Below, piece by piece: positions 24,829 to 35,395 of a DNA stretch of 64,000 bases; position 1 is the stretch's first letter; every line of letters starts with the position of its first letter. A program made the translations under genes and the position numbers. Source of the stretch: Hoylesella pleuritidis JCM 14110. Lineage in GTDB: Bacteria > Bacteroidota > Bacteroidia > Bacteroidales > Bacteroidaceae. Where the stretch lies: NCBI RefSeq assembly GCF_000613725.1, contig NZ_BAJN01000014.1, positions 1 to 64,000 on the forward strand, given 5' to 3'. The notes below the pieces were generated by a model. The model ran no database searches. It was not told the DNA's origin and saw only the letters and a list, made by a program, of their open reading frames with translations.

Positions 24829-25485
24829 ATGGAAAAGATTACCTTAGATAACTTTGAAGCCGAATACATAGACTGTATCGAAGAACAGGAGATTGACAAG
24901 TTCGTTTGTCGTGAGATGAGTCGTCAGATTCATCGATATATCAAGGGAATGTCGGGTAGTAAATGTATAATGGAGAAGTTCGAGGAGCGACTCTCAACCC
25001 TTTCGTTGCCTGAGAAAGAAGAGGCACTGGCTCGATATATCGATTTGAACCGTAAGGCTATACGCGGTTTGGATTTCAAAATCGTACTGGCCAGGTCAAT
25101 GGCCAATTACTGCGACACATTTGATTACTTGTTGACGCTGGTCAATAATAAGCGAAAAATGGTGTATTATCTAAACCGAATCAAAGAGAAATACATACGT
25201 TTCCACGAAGTCTTCGAGCAAAACGGAAAGTTCGGAATCAAAGATTACAAGGGTGATGTACTCATTCAGCCGCTATATAACTTTCTGCGCACATGTTATG
25301 TTTATGTAGATGACTTGAAAGAAATGCCGATTATCGCAGAAAAGGAAGGTAAAGTGGGACTTATTTTACCTGATTATCACGATACGGTGGTGGCTGATTT
25401 TATTTACGATGATATCGCATTGCGTGACGAACCGCCCTATTTCGAAGCAACAAAAGACGGCAAGATAATGCTGTTAGATATATAA
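24829..25485 (+). CDS. WG-repeat-like protein of unknown function
   Basis: 218 residues without signal peptide. The N-terminal half is helical and charged. The C-terminal half has two WG/KWG-like units: FEQNGKFGIKDYKGDVLIQPLYNFL and IIAEKEGKVGLILPDYHDTVVADFIYDDI, the 'x-x-G-K-x-G-x-I-...-I-x-P-x-Y' pattern. The ATG at 24829 is preferred because the longer frame would start upstream of the promoter box, and because AAAGGAGA sits 11 nt upstream. It stands alone under its own promoter, and the next gene is an unrelated hexosaminidase. The function is unknown. WG repeats are usually considered protein-interaction modules. Confidence 0.8.
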   Translation: MEKITLDNFEAEYIDCIEEQEIDKFVCREMSRQIHRYIKGMSGSKCIMEKFEERLSTLSLPEKEEALARYIDLNRKAIRGLDFKIVLARSMANYCDTFDYLLTLVNNKRKMVYYLNRIKEKYIRFHEVFEQNGKFGIKDYKGDVLIQPLYNFLRTCYVYVDDLKEMPIIAEKEGKVGLILPDYHDTVVADFIYDDIALRDEPPYFEATKDGKIMLLDI

Positions 25486-25521
25486 ATCCGATTTAATTAT
25501 CAACAAACGACAATTTCACAA

Positions 25522-27772
25522 ATGATTCATTTCAGACTGCTGTTGACCACAGCACTCCTCACATTGTGCCTTTCTCATACAAAGGCAAAGATAGACATTG
25601 TGCCGATTCCTGAAAAAATGGAATATGGAAATGGGCATTATCAATTCGGAACGAGTATTCGTATTGGCTACACTGACCTTTCATTGAAACCCGCTTCCGA
25701 ATATTTGGGCAACCATTTGACACAATTGCTTGGGCGGAAAGTAATCACTGTATATAATAATAAAGGTAATGTCCGACTGTCTTTGGGCAAATTCTTGTCC
25801 AAAGACGGCTATCGTTTAACAATTGATAAGACGGGGATCGACATTCGTGGAAACAACTATTGTGGTGTAATTTCGGCCATTGCCACAATTCGTCAGATGT
25901 CTTTTAAAACGCAATTGCCGTATATCCACATCACGGATGCACCACATTTCGAGTGGCGCGGATTTATGTTGGATTGCTCACGACATTTCTTTTCCAAGGC
26001 TGAAGTCAAAGAGTTGATCGACTTGATGGCGCTTTATAAACTGAATCGGTTTCATTGGCATCTGACAGATGATCAAGGATGGCGCGTTGAAATCAAACGT
26101 TATCCATTATTGACAAGCAAAGGATCGTGGCGGAAGTATAATGATCAGGATCGCGTCTGCCTTCAAAGGGCTATTCAGGAAGACAATCCCGACCTATTGC
26201 TTCCAGCCTCGAAAAAACGTGTTGAGGGTACGGATACCCTGTATGGAGGATACTATACACAGACCGATGTCCGTGAAGTCGTAGCCTATGCGAAGCAACG
26301 CGGCATCGAGATTGTACCCGAAGTAGATATGCCCGGTCATTTTTTGAGTGCTGTTTCCAATTATCCGGGACTCTCTTGTTTTGATACAGTAGGGTGGGGA
26401 AAGACTTTTTCGTCGCCCATTTGTCCGGGAAAAGACAGTGCATTAGAATTCTGTCGTAATGTATGGAAAGAACTTTTCGACCTTTTTCCGTATGAATACG
26501 TTCACATCGGAGGCGATGAAGTGGAGAAGATTAACTGGAAGAAGTGCCCCGACTGTCAACATCGCATCGCAGAAAAAGGATTGAAAAACGAAGAGGAATT
26601 GCAGTCGTGGTTTATCCACCAGATGGAAAACTATTTCAATGCAAACGGTAAGAAAATGATCGGTTGGGATGAGATAACAGAGGTGGATTGTCAAAGACCG
26701 CCACAGTGACGTGGTGGCGCACGTGGCTCCTAATGTTGTGAAAGACGTTACGGCACAAGGAAACGATGTCATTTATTGTCCTAATGCAGAAATGTATATC
26801 GATTATCCCGAGCAAAAGGCCAGTGTGCGGAAGATTTATGAGTATAATCTGTTGCCGCCTGGACTGACCCCGTCGCAGAAATCACACGTTAAAGGCGTTC
26901 AGGCCAACCTTTGGACAGAGTGGGTACCTACTCGTAATCGGATGCTTTATATGTATTTTCCACGTATGATTGCATTGGCAGAACTTAGTTGGAGCCGTCC
27001 CGAACGAATGGATTATGTAGATTTCAGTCGTAGATTGCTTTATCAATTCAATATTTTGAATCGAATGGAGATTCCATACCGCATTCCTGAGATAGACGGA
27101 TTTCACAATGTAGCAGCATTTGTCAAACAAGGTACACTCAAAGTAACATGCGCCGATCCGACAGCTATTGTCAGATATACAATCGATGGCAGCTTCCCGA
27201 CTGTAAAATCACCGCAATTTACAAATCCGATTACTGTGGATGAGACTACACATTTCATTCTCCGACCATTTGGTAAGAATGGAAGGGCGGGTGAAATAGT
27301 TAAAGCTGATTTCGTCAAGCAAGGGTATTTGGAACCGGTTTCTATACAAGAGGATTTGAAATCAGGGCTGAAAGCTGATTGGTACGAGTTCTCAGGTGTA
27401 ACGTGTAAACATATCGATAAGGCGCCGCTCAATGTTTCTTATCAAGTAGATGATGTAAGAATTCCTACTAATGTAAAAGGAAATATTGGGCTGATCATTA
27501 CTGGTTACATCAAAGTTCCTACCGATGACATCTACACTTTTGCATTGTTGAGCGACGATGGGAGTTGGTTGAAGATAGACGGTAATATGGTAGTAAACCA
27601 AGATCGAGAGCAGTCGCCCCACGAGGAAGTTTGTCAACAAGCCTTAAAAGCGGGTTTCCACAAATTTGAAGTGCGCTATTTCGATCATAACGGAGGTCAA
27701 CTCCGTCTCAATGTTTATGGTCAAGATGGCAAGCGTCTTCATCCTTCTGACATCTATTTTTGCACAAAATAA
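25522..27772 (+). CDS. GH20 beta-N-acetylhexosaminidase with PA14 domain, two frame breaks
   Basis: Secreted hexosaminidase removing terminal GlcNAc or GalNAc from host or microbial glycans. A signal peptide precedes a GH20 N-terminal domain, a catalytic barrel (WRGFMLDCSRHFF, FHWHLTDDQGWR, the acid pair HIGGDEVEK), a chitobiase-type domain (VRYTIDGSFPTVKSPQF) and a C-terminal PA14 domain (DDIYTFALLSDDGSWLKIDG). The frame from 25522 stops at 26709 and resumes in a third frame from about 26711. Adding one G at the GG of 26682-26683 and one at 26725-26726 restores LSKTATVTWWRTW and an about 750-residue protein. Two G losses about 40 nt apart point to sequence error. Without them the enzyme would lose the barrel's end. 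Confidence 0.87.
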
Positions 27773-27796
27773 GAATTTACTTATAGTTGATCAAAT

Positions 27797-27840
27797 AAGA
27801 AGGCTTCGTCTCCGATGTGAGATGAAGCCTTCTTATTTTA
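27797..27840 (+). terminator. Rho-independent terminator after the hexosaminidase
   Basis: The stem AAGAAGGCTTC (27797-27807) pairs with GAAGCCTTCTT (27824-27834), followed by ATTTTA. It ends the hexosaminidase unit before the trpS promoter. Confidence 0.75.
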
Positions 27841-27875
27841 CGATTAGCTGTTGGATTAGTTTGGTTTGAATTTAT

Positions 27876-27906
27876 TTTGCATTCCGTCTGATTTATCGTA
27901 CCTTTG
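27876..27906 (+). promoter_or_regulatory. Consensus promoter of trpS (TTTG-19 nt-TACCTTTG)
   Basis: The -33 TTTG is at 27876-27879 and the -7 TACCTTTG at 27899-27906, 22 nt before the ATG at 27929. Confidence 0.75.
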
Positions 27907-27928
27907 CATTCAAATTTGAAGCGAACTA

Positions 27929-29017
27929 ATGGGAAAAGTTATATTAACGGGCGATCGCCCCACTGGAAAGTTGCATTTGGGACATTATGTAGGGTCGTTG
28001 CGGCGCAGAGTGCAGCTGCAAAACGCTGGCGACTACGACCGGATGTTTGTGTTTATGGCTGATGTACAGGCTTTAACCGACAATGCCGATAATCCCGAGA
28101 AAATCAGGCAGAATATTGTTGAAGTGGCACTCGATTATCTTGCGGCCGGATTAGATCCTGAAAAATGCACATTCTTTATGCAAAGTCAGATCCCGGAATT
28201 AGCCGAACTTACCGTTTATCTGATGAATCTTGTAACGGTTTCACGCGTGCAACGCAATCCAACTGTCAAGACTGAGATCAAGATGCGTAATTTCGAGGCC
28301 AACATCCCGTTAGGTTTCTTCTGCTATCCGGTAAGTCAGGCGGCCGACATCACACTCTTTAAGAGTACCACTATACCTGCGGGTGAAGATCAGGAACCGA
28401 TGATCGAGTTGACCCGTGAGTTAGTGCGTCATTTCAACAGTACGTATGGTGACGTGTTAGTAGAACCGAATATTGTACTGCCTGACAATCAAGCATCAAT
28501 GCGTTTACCTGGAACTGACGGCAAGGCAAAGATGAGCAAGAGTCTTGGTAACTGCATTTATTTGAGTGATTCGGCTGAAGACGTGTGGCAAAGTGTGCGT
28601 AGTATGTATACCGATCCTGATCATTTGAGAGTAGATGACCCTGGTAAAGTAGAAGGAAATATGGTGTTTACCTATCTTGATGCATTCTGCCAACCTGAAG
28701 ATTTTGCCGAGTTCTGGCCTGAATATCAAAGTCTAGATGAGCTTAAAGCGCATTATCGTCACGGCGGATTGGGTGATATGAAATGCAAGAAGTTTCTCAA
28801 TAGTGTTCTTAATAAAATGCTTGAACCGATGCGTTTGCGTCGTCGTGAGTTCGAGCAAGATATTCCTGAGATATTCAATATACTGCGCAAAGGCACAGAA
28901 CAGGCTCGTGCCGTGGCTGCACAGACGATGGATGAGGTGCGCCGTGCTATGCAAATCGATTATTTCAACGATGCCGAGCTGATTCGCCAACAAAGCGAGA
29001 AGTTTTGCAGCAAGTAA
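27929..29017 (+). CDS. trpS: Tryptophan--tRNA ligase
   Basis: 362-residue class I aminoacyl-tRNA synthetase charging tRNA-Trp. The HIGH-like motif is [13 protein letters not shown] at the N-terminus and the KMSKS motif is complete ([11 protein letters not shown]). Between them lie the tryptophan-pocket blocks [16 protein letters not shown] and [15 protein letters not shown]. Length is slightly above the E. coli enzyme but normal for Bacteroidota. It has its own consensus promoter and is followed by eno about 165 nt away with a separate promoter box. Confidence 0.97.
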   Translation: MGKVILTGDRPTGKLHLGHYVGSLRRRVQLQNAGDYDRMFVFMADVQALTDNADNPEKIRQNIVEVALDYLAAGLDPEKCTFFMQSQIPELAELTVYLMNLVTVSRVQRNPTVKTEIKMRNFEANIPLGFFCYPVSQAADITLFKSTTIPAGEDQEPMIELTRELVRHFNSTYGDVLVEPNIVLPDNQASMRLPGTDGKAKMSKSLGNCIYLSDSAEDVWQSVRSMYTDPDHLRVDDPGKVEGNMVFTYLDAFCQPEDFAEFWPEYQSLDELKAHYRHGGLGDMKCKKFLNSVLNKMLEPMRLRRREFEQDIPEIFNILRKGTEQARAVAAQTMDEVRRAMQIDYFNDAELIRQQSEKFCSK

Positions 29018-29138
29018 ATATCGCACGGTTGTAACATCGGGTTTGCATATCGAAGTATCAGGAATGAAAATTCCATAGATGGCCTGATCGATACCGACTT
29101 TTACCGAATAAAAATTTCATAATATCGATTTTTGACAT

Positions 29139-29146
29139 TATCTTTG
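29139..29146 (+). promoter_or_regulatory. Promoter -7 box (TATCTTTG) of eno
   Basis: TATCTTTG lies 37 nt before the ATG at 29184, with a near -33 element TTTC at 29115-29118, 20 nt upstream. Confidence 0.6.
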
Positions 29147-29174
29147 CAACGTATTCAACGAATTATTTAAATAA

Positions 29175-30491
<1,317 letters not shown>

Positions 30492-30513
30492 GTTTTATTG
30501 TATATTATAAATG

Positions 30514-30549
30514 AAAGGCCGCCGCAAAATCATTTGCGGCGACCTTTTT
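30514..30549 (+). terminator. Rho-independent terminator of eno
   Basis: The stem AAAGGCCGCCGCAAA (30514-30528) pairs with 30533-30547 with one mismatch, followed by TTTTTA. Confidence 0.8.
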
Positions 30550-30597
30550 ACTTTATTTCTTATTTCCTATTATTTCTTTCTATATATTGATTTCATC

Positions 30598-31764
30598 TTA
30601 ATTTCTCTTGTTTTTGCTTTTTCGTTCCAATTTCGGGATATTTACTTTTTGTCCCACTCGGAGCTTTTTAATGTTTGGGTTGACTGCCTCAATATAACAG
30701 TCCATTCCTGCCCCTAAATTTATACGACTGATATCGCTTAATGTCTGACCTGCTCGTACAGTGACGGTAGTTGCTATACCAACAATACGATAGGCACCTG
30801 TCCGAATACGAATATCACGATTGTATTTTACAAATGCAGAATCTTTAGCCTTACGTTGCTGTTCGCCGACTTGTTGTTCCGGTTGTTGCCGAATAGTTGT
30901 TCGAGATATCAGTTCATTCGTGATTACTTTTCGTGTAGAACGAACAGGTTTTATTGTCGAGATAGAGACGCTTGATGACTGGTTAACCTGTTTCAGTCGA
31001 TTCACCATATAGTTTACAGAAATAGCAGCACCTATTAAAAACAGAATGAAACAGATCATTAGTCCATAAGCTAATCGAGAATTTCGTCGAAGTTGTGAAG
31101 ATAATTCATCAATTCGCATATTTAATTCTGATATATCAGGCTCATATTTGTTGATTCCTTGTGCCGCTTCTTCTATCACAGACTCATCATTTTTATTTAC
31201 AGGTATAGTTGCCTCACTTACGGGTTCCTGTATTTCAATGAACGGCGTTTGTTCAAGAGATTCCATAGAAGATTCTTTTGCACAAACATCTGTAAGCACC
31301 TTATCATCTGTTTCGGATATATCATTCAGCTGCGTTAGATCATTCATCGACAACCGTATTTGAGAAGATGATTTTTGCACAGATACCGGTTGTGATTCTT
31401 CTTTAATTTCTTCTATCCTTTCCTCTGGTCCTATCTCTTCCAAATTACTGTGCAGAGATACTGTTTCAAATTGTGAGAAAGGCCGGTTTACCAAGTCGCG
31501 CATCGCTGTGTCGGGTATGAATGAGATTTTGTCTCGACTGTTGATTATAATTCGTTCGCCCGTATTAACGTCAACACTTTCACGCGCATTCATCACCGAT
31601 AATTTGAATATGCCCAGGCCCTTAATCTTGACTTGTTTGTCAGATTGCAATCCATCGGTCAGCACATCAAACATACTACTGATGAATGACATGGCATCAT
31701 CTGCTGATAAACCGTGTTTATCGGCAATGTCCATAGCAAAGTCTAAGATATTCTGTTTACTCAT
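30598..31764 (-). CDS. HU-like DNA-binding protein with transmembrane segment and C-terminal LysM domain
   Basis: 388 residues. The N-terminal about 95 residues are an HU/IHF-type fold (ILDFAMDIADKHGLSADDAMSFISSMFDVLTDGL, VKIKGLGIFKLS). An acidic low-complexity linker follows, then one transmembrane segment (YGLMICFILFLIGAAISVNYMV, about residues 232-254). After it come a basic stretch and a LysM-like repeat (VRAGQTLSDISRINLG ... AVNPNIKKLRVGQKVNIP). With the N-terminus in the cytoplasm it could tie DNA to the cell wall. The ATG at 31764 is chosen over 31779 because the earlier codons form the Shine-Dalgarno GGAGGAGG. It overlaps the HU gene upstream by 8 nt and is last in the ftsY operon. 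Confidence 0.85.
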   Translation of the reverse strand: MSKQNILDFAMDIADKHGLSADDAMSFISSMFDVLTDGLQSDKQVKIKGLGIFKLSVMNARESVDVNTGERIIINSRDKISFIPDTAMRDLVNRPFSQFETVSLHSNLEEIGPEERIEEIKEESQPVSVQKSSSQIRLSMNDLTQLNDISETDDKVLTDVCAKESSMESLEQTPFIEIQEPVSEATIPVNKNDESVIEEAAQGINKYEPDISELNMRIDELSSQLRRNSRLAYGLMICFILFLIGAAISVNYMVNRLKQVNQSSSVSISTIKPVRSTRKVITNELISRTTIRQQPEQQVGEQQRKAKDSAFVKYNRDIRIRTGAYRIVGIATTVTVRAGQTLSDISRINLGAGMDCYIEAVNPNIKKLRVGQKVNIPKLERKSKNKRN

Positions 31765-32050
31765 CTGCGCCTCCTCCATACTTTAACCGAGCCTTGACGG
31801 ATGCTGTCGGCTTGAAAATCAGTACGAGTTTAGGTGGAACCAGCATTCGTTGTTGTGTTGCCGGATTGACTACAATACGCTCTAAACGCTTCTTTACCTC
31901 GAAAGAACCGAATCCCGACACAGCTACACTATTTCCTTCGCAGAACGTATCGCCCATTTTGTCGACAATCGCACGCACCAACCGCTGCGTGTCAGCTTGT
32001 GTATAACCGCTGCGTTGTGATAGTTCGGCTATAAAGTCTTTATTATTCAT
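31757..32050 (-). CDS. HU/IHF family DNA-binding protein
   Basis: 97-residue nucleoid-associated protein that bends DNA as a dimer. Landmarks are FIAELSQRSGYTQADTQRLVRAIVDKM, the core VAVSGFGSFEVKKRLERI, and the DNA-intercalating arm with RIVNPATQQRMLVPPKLVLIFKPT. The usual proline of the arm tip is carried in a slightly different context (QQRMLVPP). Its start overlaps the rimO stop by 4 nt (ATGA), so it is translationally coupled. Whether it pairs with the HU-LysM protein encoded next is unknown but plausible. Confidence 0.93.
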   Translation of the reverse strand: MNNKDFIAELSQRSGYTQADTQRLVRAIVDKMGDTFCEGNSVAVSGFGSFEVKKRLERIVVNPATQQRMLVPPKLVLIFKPTASVKARLKYGGGADE

Positions 32051-33341
32051 ACCACCTCTCCATATAAATCAAATTCTTCACTCGCTGTAATTCGTACATC
32101 GTAAAAGCTTCCTTTACGCAGCTGTCGTACTGCAGAAATCAAGACTTCGGGATCAACCTCGGGTGAACAAAACTCCGTCCGTCCGATATAATAGTTGCCT
32201 TCTTTGCGATCGATGATTACTTTCATCACCTGTCCTACTTTCTCGGCTTCTATTTCGGCACTGATTTCCTGCTGCAATGCCATCAATCGATCCAAACGCT
32301 GTTGTTTTACTGCTTCGGGTACATCATCCTCGAAATGTTCGGCACTGTATGTTCCCTCTTCCGCAGAATAGGTAAAGGCTCCCATTCGTTCGAATCTTGC
32401 CCAACGTACAAATTCCATCAACTCCTCAAAGTCTGCCTCGGTCTCACCGGGAAAGCCCACCAACAGCGTCGTGCGCAAATGAATACCGGGAACAGCTGCC
32501 CGAATCTTCTCAATCAACGATATCGTTTCGGCTTTGCTGACGTGCCGTTGCATACGTCGTAAAACCGGGTCGGCAATATGCTGAAAAGCGATGTCTAAAT
32601 ACTTACACACATTGGGCCGCTCGCGAATCACATCCAAAAGTGCCAATGGAAACTGGTTGGGATAAGCATAATGCAGACGAATCCACTTTACGCCTTTTAT
32701 ATCAGCCATCTTGCTTACGAGCTCGGCAATGCGACGTTTTCCGTCGATATCAGCACCGTAATAAGTCAACTCCTGTGCTATCACTTGTAACTCCTTTACA
32801 CCGCCGACTACCAATTCCCGCACTTCCTGTAAGATCTCATCTTGCGGCCGACTATGATGCTTACCCACAATCAGCGGTATTGCACAATAGGCACAATGCC
32901 TATCACATCCCTCGCTGATTTTCAGATAGGCATAATGTCGCGGTGTAGTAAGCTCCGCCTACCGTCACATACGGCCACATCAGCTTTACCAAGATCGTTG
33001 AGCAATAGTTTATAATTGAATTTCCCATAGAATTTGTCTACCTGCGGAATCTCCTTCTCCAACTCTTTTTGATAACGCTGCGACAGGCATCCCATTACAT
33101 AGAGACGCTTGAGCCGGCCTTCCTCCTTGGCTTTTGCAAATGCCAAAATAGTGTTGATACTTTCCTCCTTTGCACTCTCAATGAATCCGCACGTGTTGAT
33201 GACGGCTATCTCGCCTTGCGGTAACTTGCTGTCGTGCGTGCAATGATAGCCATTGGCTTCAAACTGCCGCATCAACAGTTCGCTGTCTACAAGATTTTTC
33301 GAGCAGCCCATCGTAATAATATCTACCTGATTCTTTCTCAT
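32047..33341 (-). CDS. rimO: Ribosomal protein S12 methylthiotransferase RimO, frameshifted
   Basis: Radical-SAM methylthiotransferase that modifies Asp88/89 of ribosomal protein S12. The N-terminal UPF0004 domain (TMGCSKNLVDSELLMRQ, INTCGFIESAKEESI, YVMGCLSQRY) supplies three cluster cysteines. The radical SAM motif GCDRHCAYCAIP and the TRAM domain lie in another frame. Restoring one base near 32951-32960 joins them through LTTPRHYAYLKISEGCDRHC and gives about 431 residues, the family length. As read, the second frame would start at an internal ATG (32868) after the cluster cysteines. It abuts the ftsY stop codon and overlaps HU by 4 nt. Sequence error is the likely cause. Confidence 0.9.
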
Positions 33342-34295
33342 CTACACATTGAAAAGCGAATCTACGAATTGTCGTTTATTGAAAAGTTGGAGGTCTTCCA
33401 TTCCTTCGCCCAAGCCGATATACTTTACCGGCACTTTCAGTTGGTCGCTGATACCGATTACGACACCCCCTTTGGCCGTTCCGTCGAGTTTTGTAATGGC
33501 CAATGAAGTGATTTGTGTCACTGCGGCAAACTGTTTAGCCTGTTCGAAAGCATTCTGTCCTGTCGACCCATCCAATACAAGCATAATCTCGTCGGGGGCT
33601 TCAGGCAATACCTTCTTCATCACATCCTTGATCTTTTTTAGCTCATTCATCAAGCCGATCTTATTGTGTAATCTACCCGCCGTATCAATCAATACCACAT
33701 CAGCACCGTTGGCCTTGGCCGAACTCAGCGTGTCGAAAGCTACCGAAGCGGGATCGCTCCCCATCTGTTGTTTAATTACCGGCACGCCCACACGCTCGCC
33801 CCAAATACTGATTTGCTCAACGGCTGCTGCTCTGAACGTATCGGCAGCACCCAAGAACACTTTCTTGCCAGCTTTCTTAAACTGATAAGCCAGCTTACCG
33901 ATTGTTGTCGTTTTTCCTACGCCATTCACACCAACGACGAGAATTACATAAGGTTTGTGGTCGACCGGGAGGTCCCAATTTTCATTGTCGTCACTGTTGT
34001 TCTCGGCCAATAGCGCCGCTATCTCGTCGCGCAGAATTCCATTCAATTTCGATGTCGATACATATTTATCGCGAGCTACCCGTGTTTCGATTCGCTCAAT
34101 CACCTTCAGCGTTGTCTCCACGCCTACGTCGCTCGTGATTAACACCTCCTCCAAGTCGTCTAAAACACTGTCATCTACCTTGGATTTACCGACAATTGCG
34201 CGGCTCAGTTTATCGAAAACGCTTTGTTTGGTTTTCTCTAATCCGCGATCAAGCGTTTCTTTCTTGCTCTTATTAAAAAGTCCGAAAATACCCAT
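33342..34295 (-). CDS. ftsY: Signal recognition particle receptor FtsY
   Basis: 317-residue SRP GTPase receptor that docks ribosome-nascent chain complexes at the inner membrane. The N-terminal amphipathic start (MGIFGLFNKSKKETL) is the membrane-binding element. The NG domain shows GVNGVGKTTTIGKLAYQ (G1), DTFRAAAVEQ, DTAGRLHNK (G3) and TKLDGTAKGG (G4). The long acidic A domain of E. coli is absent, as is usual here. The ATG at 34295 is chosen because an upstream in-frame ATG lies at the promoter box. A TAACTTTG box is 19 nt upstream. First gene of ftsY-rimO-HU-HU/LysM. Confidence 0.96.
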   Translation of the reverse strand: MGIFGLFNKSKKETLDRGLEKTKQSVFDKLSRAIVGKSKVDDSVLDDLEEVLITSDVGVETTLKVIERIETRVARDKYVSTSKLNGILRDEIAALLAENNSDDNENWDLPVDHKPYVILVVGVNGVGKTTTIGKLAYQFKKAGKKVFLGAADTFRAAAVEQISIWGERVGVPVIKQQMGSDPASVAFDTLSSAKANGADVVLIDTAGRLHNKIGLMNELKKIKDVMKKVLPEAPDEIMLVLDGSTGQNAFEQAKQFAAVTQITSLAITKLDGTAKGGVVIGISDQLKVPVKYIGLGEGMEDLQLFNKRQFVDSLFNV

Positions 34296-34313
34296 AGTTC
34301 GTTTATTTTCCCG

Positions 34314-34321
34314 CAAAGTTA
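34314..34321 (-). promoter_or_regulatory. Promoter -7 box (TAACTTTG) of the ftsY operon
   Basis: The reverse strand reads TAACTTTG 18 nt before the ATG at 34295. The -33 element is not clear. Confidence 0.5.
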
Positions 34322-34434
34322 GGGATAAAAAATGAGAAAAGATGGCTTAATGCTAAATATTTTACGGTTTAAGATTATACCGATATTTCTCTTCCGGACA
34401 ACCACTATGGTCGCGACGAGAGGGCGGAATTTAT

Positions 34435-34526
34435 AGTAACGGAGTTACGACAAACACAGTAATAGAGTAACGGCAAACAATGTGATGGAATAGCGATAAA
34501 TACTGTGACTATAAATTCGGCTAATT
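34435..34526. repeat. 23-bp degenerate tandem array, four units
   Basis: Units begin at 34435, 34458, 34481 and 34504, with the pattern AGTAAyGGAGTwACGrCAAAcAC decaying along the array. The period is one base longer than in the other arrays of the window. Confidence 0.5.
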
Positions 34527-34547
34527 CAAATAAGCACTCGTATTTCT

Positions 34548-34600
34548 GTCGATGAGAGGTATAGGACTTGTAGGGCAGAAGTCCTATACCTCTCATCGAC
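34548..34600. repeat. Perfect inverted repeat, 22-bp arms, 9-nt loop
   Basis: The arm 34548-34569 (GTCGATGAGAGGTATAGGAC + TT) is exactly complementary to 34579-34600, with loop GTAGGGCAG. No T-run follows on either strand, so it is not a standard intrinsic terminator. It lies about 170 nt past the stop of the Crp-type gene. Confidence 0.75.
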
Positions 34601-34768
34601 CATAATAAAAATTAATCTTGCAAATATATTTATTCAATATTAAGACTACTGACGTCTGTTTAATTGCTAATTGGTTTAGCGGTAAGTCAATTATTTTAGA
34701 ATTTAAAAGGCTTAAAGGTTTCAGCTTCCAATCACTTAGGAAATTACAAGCTAAATTCTCTATCAGAA

Positions 34769-35374
34769 TCAATCCTTACTACTGAACAAAGATGCTGCAC
34801 GAACACGTGACAATGTTTCTGGCGTCATCTGCAAATAGCTGGCTATATACACCAACGGTGCACGCAAAACGACTTGTGGCATCAGTTTACACAACTTTTT
34901 ATAACGATCCTGTGCAGACTCAAAACGAACAAGGTCCGCGTGTACTTGCGAAAGAATGAGACTCTCTTCGAGAATCTTGCGATAAAGAATCTGAATATTG
35001 ACATTATGCAGAGCCACCTGCTCCAAACGCTGTTTCGGAAGGGCATAAATGATGGTTGGTTCCAGGGCTTCTACCAATAGATGCGTGGGCTCTTCACGGA
35101 ACAGACTTTCGATGCACATCACGATTGTGTTCTCTACACCGAGATGTTCGGTTAATTCCTTGTCATTCTTATAATAAAACTGGCGCAAGAGGCCTTTGTC
35201 GATATAATAAATGTTCTTACACACCTCGCCTTCGTTCAAGACCATTGCACCCTTGGCAAATTTCATCGGCACAAGAATACTTTCCAGCAAATCAAGCTCG
35301 TCGTGAGTCATTGTGCTGTATTTACGTGCCAACTCTCGCGCAATATCGCGCGTTGTGTTTATCATTCCCTTCAT
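34769..35374 (-). CDS. Crp/Fnr-type transcriptional regulator
   Basis: 201 residues. The N-terminal cyclic-nucleotide-binding-like beta-roll (FAKGAMVLNEGEVCKNIYYIDKGLLRQFYY) is followed by a long dimerisation helix and a C-terminal winged helix (IASYLQMTPETLSRVRAAS) that recognises DNA. The Fnr cluster cysteines and the canonical cAMP phosphate-binding RxS are not evident. It is therefore a Bacteroidota CRP-like regulator with unknown ligand. It lies 21 nt downstream of lepA in the same direction and may be co-transcribed. Its targets cannot be deduced. Confidence 0.92.
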   Translation of the reverse strand: MKGMINTTRDIARELARKYSTMTHDELDLLESILVPMKFAKGAMVLNEGEVCKNIYYIDKGLLRQFYYKNDKELTEHLGVENTIVMCIESLFREEPTHLLVEALEPTIIYALPKQRLEQVALHNVNIQILYRKILEESLILSQVHADLVRFESAQDRYKKLCKLMPQVVLRAPLVYIASYLQMTPETLSRVRAASLFSSKD

Positions 35375-35395
35375 TCCTTTATACCTTTTGTCTGA

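Larger units (their letters stand above)
34322..34768. other. Intergenic region with 23-bp array and long perfect palindrome
   Basis: About 450 bp between the Crp-type gene's 3' end and the ftsY promoter. It holds a four-unit 23-bp degenerate array at 34435-34526 and a 22-bp perfect inverted repeat at 34548-34600. A 60-codon minus-strand frame across them is not supported by any family. Confidence 0.55.

Noticed and set aside
34548..34600. Intrinsic terminator for the Crp-type gene
   Set aside because: The stem is strong but no T-run follows on the minus strand, and it is about 170 nt past the stop codon.
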